DNA of 64,000 bases, from assembly GCA_029844215.1 (NCBI GenBank), contig CM056718.1, forward strand, positions 165,157,396 to 165,221,395, in the 5' to 3' direction. Both the position numbers and the translations under genes were made by a program. Origin of the DNA: Przewalskia tangutica. Taxonomy: Eukaryota; Streptophyta; Magnoliopsida; Solanales; Solanaceae. Of this stretch, positions 56,922 to 64,000 are shown piece by piece. Numbering within the stretch: position 1 is the stretch's first letter; each line of letters begins with the position of its first letter. Under the pieces are notes generated by a model. It was not told the DNA's origin. It saw only the letters and a program-made list of their open reading frames with translations, and searched no databases.

Positions 56922-57047
56922 GTATATAATGAACAAACATAGGGACATATCAAATGAAAAATGAGAGGGAGGTGTAGAAAAAGGTCGTCATTTACCAGAT
57001 ATCACCATAAGCGCAACAGTGAAATAGAAAGCATAATTGCGAGCCAT
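56623..57047 (-). CDS. Cystine-knot miniprotein (metallocarboxypeptidase-inhibitor/TCMP-like), two exons
   Basis: Exon 1 is 57047-56996, exon 2 is 56840-56623; splicing at TCTG|GTAAAT and TTATAG|TTTAC gives an 89-residue protein in frame with the TAA at 56623-56625. The N-terminus MARNYAFYFTVALMVISVYL is a clear secretory signal peptide. A pro-region (MKIVAARDLSETATELK) follows. The C-terminal 35 residues hold six cysteines, spaced C-x3-C-x5-C-x5-C-x2-C-x10-C (SGCGGYCQRDTDCWD, CPRCHYDPIKITYFCGR). Potato carboxypeptidase inhibitor has the same first five spacings and x6 in the last; here the last loop is longer. Likely role: secreted protease inhibitor or signalling miniprotein in fruit or flower. 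A TATA box is at 57131-57137. The intron carries an (AT)n repeat. A broken paralogue is at 40753-41024. Confidence 0.82.
56887..56921. repeat. (AT)n microsatellite in the miniprotein intron
   Basis: About 17 AT units within the 155-bp intron on the transcribed strand. Probably length-variable. Confidence 0.95.
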
Positions 57048-57130
57048 CACAATAGTATTACTAAGACGAAGAAAAATGAGAGAATTCTGTGTTATCGGTG
57101 TGCAACTTTTCGCTTCATGAATGGCAATGA

Positions 57131-57137
57131 ATTTATA
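57131..57137 (-). promoter_or_regulatory. TATA box of cystine-knot miniprotein gene
   Basis: The complement reads CCTATAAATTCATTGCC, about 85 bp upstream of the ATG at 57047. The same motif precedes the pseudogene at 41024, so it is conserved between paralogues. Confidence 0.75.
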
Positions 57138-58002
57138 GGCCTCTCTCCCCATATTTTTGCCTCTCTAATTTACAACTTGGTTATATTATATACCAAGTTG
57201 AATCAATTTTATTCATGAAAAAGGGGAGGATAAGTCCGGATGATGAGAACCTCGTTAGTTGAGCTTCCTTCCGGTTTAATTTCTCTTAATGGACATAGAA
57301 TGAAATTTGGATATGATAGAAAATATATATATTAATATTTTTTATATATTTTGTAATTATTATTTTAGTTTAATTTTTTTCTTTTACTTATCAAGTAGGG
57401 GACAACTAAATGCATCGGGGTGTTGTTGTCCCCTTTGCATGCTGAGTTAACGTTTTCTCTTTCTTCTTCTTTTCATTGTTTTGTCTTTTCTTAATTTTTT
57501 GTTTCCCTTTGTATACGTTTTCTTTTTCTTCTTTTCTTCTTCAAACTATATCATAAATGGACGAAGGGAGTAATTAAGTTGATGACACCGTACTACTTGA
57601 AGTAGAACACTAATGATATTTCATTACCCCAAAACACCATAGATTATGGATCTAGATTCTTAATTAATGAAGCAAAATAAAACAAGTTGTCATACTAATT
57701 CGGGAGCTCCATGTGGAAGAGCTTCGTTTAACGGGTCAAAGGAGGAATTAATCTTCTTAATTCAAAGTTTTTTCTTACTAAATAATTCCTTAATTAATTG
57801 GACTCATTTCCTGTTTTATCCTCGGAATTGAATATCTTTTTCTGCACATTCCTTCTGTCATTTAATTAATTGAAGTTAAAAACTGTTATGATTTTTGGTG
57901 AGAGATCTATGAATAAAAAATGTCTCATATAGATTTCATTAATCATAAACATTTATATAACCACGTAAATAAAGTAATAGACTTCTCCTACAGTTAAAGT
58001 AA
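57138..58002. other. Upstream region and spacer, nothing further recognised
   Basis: 57138-57250 aligns with the flank of the pseudogene (ACCAAGTTGAATCAATT). Further on it is AT- and T-rich with no gene. Confidence 0.5.
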
Positions 58003-59329
58003 ACTCTGTTTGGATAGTCGTTACCTATCATTTTATAATGTATAATATTGTATTGTATAGTATCGTATTGTATTATAGTATTAATGAATACAATGTTTGG
58101 AAAAACTGCATCATTTGTTGTGGTTTAATAACATTTTATTATTTGATTTGACCGTATAATACTGTATAATAACATATAAGTTTACTGAAATACCCTTACC
58201 CATTAACTAAAAACTAATTTATATATTAATAAAATTAGAGTAAAAGATAAAATAGAAACTTTAAAAATAAGTAGGTGGTTGTGGGGTAGTGGCGGGGTTG
58301 TGGTTGGTGGGGATTAACCCCTGTTTTGGATGGTTGTTTCCCGTGGTTCATTATTGATTTTTTTGTTATGAAACCATGTTTGTTTCCATTGTTTTTTAAA
58401 ATTATGTTGTATGATATTGCAAATTTATTATAATTTTTTGGTTTCATAGCCATGAAAAAGTCTAATTTTTTAAATCACAAATTTGATGATTTTTGTGTTG
58501 TTACATATTTTATTTATCCATTATACCCCCAGTCCACCATCCTTCAATCACACCCAAACTCACCCCATCCCCACCACCCCACAATCACCCACCCATCCAC
58601 CACCCCTACCCCACCCCACCACCACCTACTACCCCTCAACCCCACCCCACCAATACCCCTACCCTACCACCCTTCCACCACCCACTTCCCCATAACCACC
58701 CACCCCTTCACCACCTCCACCACTCTCCCCCTCCCACCACCCACGACCCCTCAACACCACTCCATAAACAACTATCACCTACACTTTTCCCCCACGCCAC
58801 GCCCATCCTACCACCCACCGGCCACCTCTACCCACTACTCCCTCATCATCACCCATTCCCACCCCTCCACCTCCCTCCCCTCCCCCACCCACTACCCCTC
58901 AACACCACTCCATAAACAACTATCACCTACACTTTTCCCCCACCCCACGCCCATCCTACCACCCACCGGCCACCTCTACCCACTACTCCCTCATCATCAC
59001 CCATTCCCACCCCTCCACATCCCTCCCCCTCACCCCACTTACTTATCTTTTAATATTTTTATTTTATCATTTACTTTAGTCTTACTAATATATATATATA
59101 TATATACTGGTTTGTAATTGAGGGATAATGACATTTTAGTATACTTACATGTTATTTTATAGTACCATACATTCAAATCAAATAATAAAAAATTATTGAA
59201 CCACAACAAACGATACAGTCTATCCAAACATTATATTCATTAATACAGTACAATATAATACAATATCATACTATACAATACGATATTGTACATTATGAAA
59301 TCATGAGTAACGACCATCCAAACAAAGTG
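58003..59329. mobile_element. Foldback element with ~230-bp inverted arms
   Basis: The left arm 58003-58235 (CTCTGTTTGGATAGTCGTTAC ...) aligns with the complement of the right arm 59329-59095 (CTTTGTTTGGATGGTCGTTAC ...) over some 230 bp, including TTTGTTGTGGTT-AATAA and ATTATTTGATTTGA. TAA flanks both sides in near position, compatible with a PIF/Harbinger MITE. The interior includes part of a second inverted pair and the C-rich tract. No transposase. Confidence 0.8.
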
Positions 59330-59575
59330 TAAGGGGTAGTGGGTGGTGTTAGGGTGGGTGGGTGGGATGGGGGTTAGAATGGGTAAATGAAATAAGAAAC
59401 CACACAAAAATTACTAAATTCGTGGTTATAAAAATTGGGATTTTCATGGTTATATAACCATAGAATTACGACGAGTTTAAAACACCATATAATATAATTT
59501 TAAGAACAAAGAAAACATATATGGTATCAACGAAAATCATACAATAATGAACCACGGGAAACAATCACTACTAGA
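58335..59575. mobile_element. Second inverted pair, interleaved with the first
   Basis: 58335-58530 (GGTTGTTTCCCGTGGTTCAT ...) matches the complement of 59575-59395 (GATTGTTTCCCGTGGTTCAT ...) and both arms end in C-rich sequence. Its arms alternate with those of the first element (L1-L2-R1-R2), so the two overlap rather than nest. Confidence 0.7.
58530..59040. repeat. C-rich (CCACCC-type) polypyrimidine tract with 148-bp duplication
   Basis: About 500 bp with very few G on the plus strand, made of CCACCC, CCCAC and CATCC motifs. A 148-bp block starting TCAACACCACTCCATAAACA repeats at 58751 and 58899. Pro/His/Thr-rich frames over it are artefacts of composition. Confidence 0.9.
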
Positions 59576-59610
59576 AAAAGAGGTTTTCCAGTAATATTTA
59601 GTGAAAAATT
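59576..59610 (+). mobile_element. CACTA-type transposon terminus
   Basis: CACTACTAGAAAAAGAGG is the canonical plant CACTA (En/Spm) end, directly at the edge of the foldback arm. No matching opposite end was found within the window, so the extent is unknown; it may continue right for some hundred bases. Confidence 0.65.
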
Positions 59611-61302
59611 TGTGTTATAAGACGTAATTTTCTCACCGAATCAACTCACTGAAAAACATATGGTAGGAAACAGGTTTCCATTGAAACGTTGGGAAATTTT
59701 TTAATTTTTTCGTGTGAAACAATACTTTTTAGGTTTTGTCACTGACATTCAGTGAGAAATAGCCACTGAATATAAAAGACTGAATATTCTACTAAATTAA
59801 CTACTTTATTATACTCATACTATAATTAAACGATTAATTATTAAAAAAAACTTTAGCAGTAACAAATGCAAAATCCAACAAAAACTACAAAATCATAAGG
59901 TGCAATAGGAGTTTTTCTCTTATTAAGGAAGGAGGGAAATACATATCAAGTACCATGACAGTCACTATCTTTTCCGCTATAGTGAAACTTGTTGGAGTAG
60001 GAATTGTGACTTCAAAAATGAAAAGGGAGAAGCGTAAAAGATAAGAGAGTTCTCAATGAAATCTCTCCCTGGTTTAATGCGTTTACCTGCCTCAAGTACT
60101 GTTTTACTGAAAATTACATAGTGTGCTTGTAAAAATCCTAATTATTGCGCTAACTTTAGCAACAATTATATACTGGAAACTAATGGGGACCAAAATCGTC
60201 CAAAAATGTTTGTCAAATATCAAAATAAGCCAAAACATACTTTAAATTGGATAATCTTAGTAGTTCAGTTGATTGACTACCTCAACTTTCTCACCTTGTA
60301 ATTTCTTCACTCATTTCCCTCTCCCTACCCTCTAAGTAATAAAAATAATTTTAAAAATATATTTTTAAGTTGATTTGATCAGCTTTTAAGTCAATTCAAA
60401 CACCTAACTCATATATACAACGCCTTTGTTGAGGCCCGTAATGACCAATTTAATTGGTAGTGAAAAAGGACAGCTTGGTAGGACCAATTTAATTGGTAGT
60501 TCTTTTTAATACTGATCAAGTCTCAAAAAGCATCTAATAAATAGGGAAAGCTTTATAAACTAATTTATTTAGACTTTCGATTACAGTAGTCGGAATTTTA
60601 ATAAACTAATTATCTAATAATTTAAATATACATATTACTATAGTCGAAATATTAATAAAAGAATTATTTAATAATTTAAATATTACAATTCAAGTAGTCA
60701 GAGTTTTAATTTAATAAATAGTTATTTTATTAATATTTCGATAATCAGGAAAATCGATATTTCGGTGGTCGTGTCTAATTTTACATCATTCGACTACGCT
60801 AGTCAGAATCTTTTGATTATGATAGTAGGGACACTATTTCCGACCCAAAAACGTCGGGAGGCATGGAAAAACCAAAAAATATTTGATTATTTTCGATTGT
60901 TTCGCTTGCCGAAAATGATGATTTTCGATTAGTGCCTGGGTGATAAATTAATCATACAGATTTACAAGCGTATGAATAATTCTTCCATGTGATTTGTTTC
61001 GAGATTTGACTGGTTTAACTGAGGGTTGACTAGCTATTAGCATAACTTTGACTTCTAAAATCATGAAAATGGATCACCAAGTCTACTTTGATGTGTTATT
61101 CTATATTTTGCATAGATTGAGATTATTTGAGACCGTTTAGTTGGATAATTGGAGAATCTCACTAGCTTCGATTCAAGTGACACTTTAACCTATGAATTAC
61201 TTGTTTTTTCAAAATCATGACTTGAAACTTGCATTATGTACGTACTACTTACAAACTAGGGTATGTTGCGAGCAAGTGCATGATTTATCTATGTTATAAC
61301 GT
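59611..61302. other. AT-rich spacer, possibly part of the CACTA element
   Basis: CACTA-like subterminal motifs (TCACTGAAAAAC, TTCAGTGAGAAATAG, 59640-59770). Diverged ~75-bp repeats with TAGTCGGAATTTTAATAAAC occur at about 60585-60740. A duplicated GACCAATTTAATTGGTAGT (palindromic) is at 60443 and 60482. No gene. Confidence 0.45.
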
Positions 61303-61480
61303 CTTTTTTTTTCTTGACCAGGAACCCCGGACTGACGCAATAACCTGCAAATCACGTCAGCCAGTAAACCACACTTGTCAAGCCATGTGTGATAGGATCA
61401 ATCAAGAAAGTTTATGCAGAGGATCGAACTCGTGACCTTGCGGTCCCAAACTCTTCTGCTACCCCAACCTGACTACTACA
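61303..61480 (-). mobile_element. tRNA-derived SINE, same family as 7915-8104
   Basis: In complement: box A TAGTCAGGTTGG (61475-61464), box B GAGTTCGATCC (about 61431-61421), body ATCACACATGGCTTGACAAG and GCGTCAGTCCGGGGTTCC, and a terminal A-run (T-run at 61303-61312). Box B fits the Pol III consensus well. Flanking duplication not clear. Confidence 0.85.
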
Positions 61481-61628
61481 TATTGTTGAACTTTATTAAA
61501 CGTGAAATAAAGTTAATCCTATTAATTATGACTCGAACAATTAGGGCCCCGCACGTCGGAAACGCTATTTCCACACACGTGCACATAATGTGTCAAGGAT
61601 CGTAATTTCCTTAATGGAAGAGATATTG
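61481..61628. other. Short spacer
   Basis: No feature recognised. Confidence 0.4.
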
Positions 61629-63137
61629 GTACGTATACAAATTGTTTGAGACGTAAGATAATAGATGGTTATTGGCCAAATGACAATGGTTTCACGTTGG
61701 TAAAGGAAGGAAGAAGTGTACGATGTGTAAAAGATTAAACGAGTCGAAAAAACGCCGCGGAGCCTCGAAGGGCCGCGACGCCTCACCGTCGGAGCCGCGG
61801 CATCGTAGCGCCGCGACGCCAACGAGTAAACTACGAGTTTTGGCGCGCGCCCAATCGCTTCTGCACGTTGGAGAAGAAATAAAACTGATTCTTTTTGGAG
61901 CATTAATTCTCCATTATTTGGCTGAATTGTAACTCCACAATCAAGGCTATTACATGGTCAATCAAGGACATTGTTTGGCTATGTGGAAGGTCATCTTCTT
62001 CACACTATAAAATGGATCCTTGGGCTCATTTGAAAAGAACAACACAAAACACAATTTTCAGAATTGATCTTCTTCTCTTGCAATCTTCAAATACATGTTA
62101 GGTGTATTTTATATACACTTTTTGAGTCATTTTAAACCCTTAGCAACAGATTTTAGGGGAGACATCGGATACACAACATATCACAACGCTTGGCGGCTAC
62201 AATTGGAGACATTAGTTCTAACTATTTCTTTTTTATTTTCTCTATTTTAATTCAGTTCATGTTTGGATTTGTTATAGTTCTTAGCATGTCTATGGCTAGG
62301 AGCTAAACACTTTATTAGAGTTTTCCTATTGAATCGCTCAAAACTCTTATTCATGAATTAATGCATTAGTTTGGTTTCTTCTTCATTGGATTAAGATTTA
62401 TTCAATATTGGTATGAATGTTTGATAGTTAACTGATCACTAATTATCATAATCTATATGATTTCAATCAAGAATCGAGAGGAGAGATTTGGATATGTTGT
62501 AATTGAATAGACATAGGTTAAATCGCGGACGAAAGTACCCCGATACTTGTGTAGCATTATAGGTTATTGTTCTTAATCCTCCTATGTGGTAAAACCTATC
62601 ATAGAAATATAGAAGGTTTCTGCACTGGGGCTAAGCAATTATATATCCTAACCGGAATATAAGACAGTCTAGTTAACCGCTATCTTAACGTAGAAGAAGA
62701 AGTTATTCTAGTTGCATTAAGGATTGATAAGAGTGGATAGTTGAGGATATTGGAAGCCTTAATTCCTTCATAACTGATTAAACCTCAATAATTTATCGTT
62801 TGCCAAATAGATAACCTAAAATAGATGTTCGGTAATTAGAAACCAGTCTCTGAGGACGATATTCGGTCTTACCAGACTATATTACTTGTAACGATACGTA
62901 CACTTGCGTGAGCAATAGGAAATCGGGCTAACAATACTCAAAGATCTTTCTTTTCTAAGTGAACACTTGAGTCTCCTTTGCTCACTTATTTGATTGCAGT
63001 TTTATCTTGGGAGATAAGTTGTCATACAACCGTTAAAGAAATATACGGGGCAATATTATCTTAAGAATAGATTGAAAAATCAATCGACTCGCAAATCATC
63101 TTATTTGTTTGTTTCCATATTTCCATCCACTTTGTTG
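61629..63137. repeat. LTR-like repeat, copy 2 of 50010-51850
   Basis: Aligns with 50010-51850, including the TATA box CACTATAAAATGGATCC, the CpG-rich patch (61750-61850, with a replaced stretch near 61826-61870), the nested solo LTR, and about 40 bp of the sequence that follows copy 1 (ATCATCTTATTTGTTTG...). It lacks roughly 320 bp present in copy 1 (50525-50842). Confidence 0.8.
62096..62933. repeat. Nested solo LTR, copy with internal deletion
   Basis: Same ends as 50489-51645 (TGTTAGGTGTATT ... CGGGCTAACA) and the same target site (ATACA/ATACT), so both derive from one insertion event that was later copied. The internal deletion joins CATTT to TAAACCC with TTT microhomology. Confidence 0.82.
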
Positions 63138-63267
63138 TTGTTGTTGTTATCATTCTCATTTCCTTGTTATTATACAATTTTACTCACACATATTAACGTT
63201 GAGACTTGAAGAATGATTTAGATTTTTTCACTCCTACAAATTGAGCATGACATCCCAGAACTACACT

Positions 63268-63666
63268 CAGGGCCGTCCCTAGGGCAGGCAAGGCGGCGCA
63301 CCGCACAGGGCCCCCCCGCCGGTGGCGCCTCTGCGGCTCCGCCCCAGAATTTTTATTTTTTTATTGGTGTCAAATATTAAGATATGTATTAAACACACCT
63401 CCAATATTATCAGTGGAAGTTGTAGCCTAGCGATTGAAGGTTTCATTCTAAAGTCATTACCAGGCAAAGAGGTCGCGTGTTCGTATCTAACGAGCAGTAA
63501 ATTTTTCCAAAACAATTTTGGGCCCAAATTTCATGTTTCAATTTGATGTTTTGATCAATAATATTTTTAATGTTGATTAATTAGTTAATTTTAGTTTTTT
63601 ATGTGAATAAAAAAAGATCTTTTTTTTTTCTCGCACATGGCCCTTAAAAGTATAGGAATGACTCTG
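63268..63666. mobile_element. Tip100-like hAT MITE (399 bp), TSD ACTACACT
   Basis: Left TIR CAGGGCCGTCCCTA. The right end TAGGAATGACTCTG matches its inverse at 10 of 14 positions and all four mismatches are transitions of the C-to-T type. ACTACACT flanks it at 63260-63267 and 63667-63674, a perfect 8-bp duplication. A C-rich block (63311-63345) lies inside. Non-coding. Confidence 0.92.
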
Positions 63667-63674
63667 ACTACACT

Positions 63675-64000
63675 GACATGCATTGATTTGATTACTTTCA
63701 TATTTAATTATCCGATGATGTTATTTTTTGTATGGTTTGTTTTATATGCTAGTCATTTGAGATGATATTGATATTAGATTGTTAGGTCTAGCGGATGTAT
63801 TTAATTAAGACATTTGTTATATTGTTCTTTGGGTTGATGAGGTAGTTGTTTTATGACCTAGCGAGTAGTGGCTTATTGGGTGTCATGTCACAGCCTAATT
63901 TGAGTCATGATAGATTCATTTTCAAACATAAAAATAATTTTATATAATTAGTATGAAAGATTATAATCAAGTTGTTTATCTTTATTACATAATCAAATAT
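63675..64000. other. Spacer to window end, nothing recognised
   Basis: AT-rich, no gene or repeat that I can support. Confidence 0.4.

Noticed and set aside
58452..59117. 221-codon Pro/His/Thr-rich frame
   Set aside because: Product of the CCACCC-type tract; shifts in all three frames give similar low-complexity protein.

Overview
The window is plant nuclear DNA, most likely from a Solanaceae-type eudicot. It is AT-rich and dominated by decayed, nested transposable elements. The evidence is Copia and LINE reverse-transcriptase relics with iMet-tRNA-type primer sites, tRNA-derived SINEs of a type I associate with Solanaceae, several hAT families, and a small secreted cystine-knot gene resembling the potato/tomato carboxypeptidase-inhibitor (TCMP) family. 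I see no bacterial, organellar, rRNA or tRNA gene. Family names come from motif recognition; no database was searched.

Layout, left to right. 1-7440: a minus-strand SIRE/Maximus-type Copia element (env-like region, pol, gag, PBS, 5' LTR); its 3' LTR lies outside the window. 7441-10284: microsatellite, a SINE, and an LTR-like repeat with a 51-bp tandem array. 10285-19185: a complete but decayed plus-strand Copia element with 1.5-kb LTRs and TTATA target duplications. 19479-20984: a near-identical 288-bp tandem array. 23030-29690: a minus-strand L1-type LINE split by a solo LTR (CACAC duplication) and by a compact Copia element whose RT-RNase H reading frame is still open. 30590-31556: two MITEs.

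32159-37810: a third Copia gag-pro-INT relic split by an LTR, itself split by a 2.5-kb solo LTR (CGGTG duplication). 38906-40180: an intact 424-residue ORF with a triplicated coiled coil, possibly pararetroviral. 40753-41024: a dead cystine-knot gene copy. 42666-44700: two hAT MITEs. 44720-49590: mosaic of LTR pieces. 49599-54705: duplicated 5' parts of a CYP86-like cytochrome P450, one copy broken by two hAT elements, with a large LTR-like repeat between the copies. 55257-56007: MITEs and a SINE tail. 56623-57047: an apparently intact two-exon cystine-knot miniprotein gene, the best candidate for a working host gene. 58003-59575: interleaved foldback repeats with a C-rich core. 61303-63666: SINE, second copy of the LTR-like repeat, and a Tip100-like hAT MITE.

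Functionally the window holds one likely expressed host gene, one broken host gene (P450), one ORF of uncertain origin, and a layered record of insertions whose order can be read from target-site duplications.
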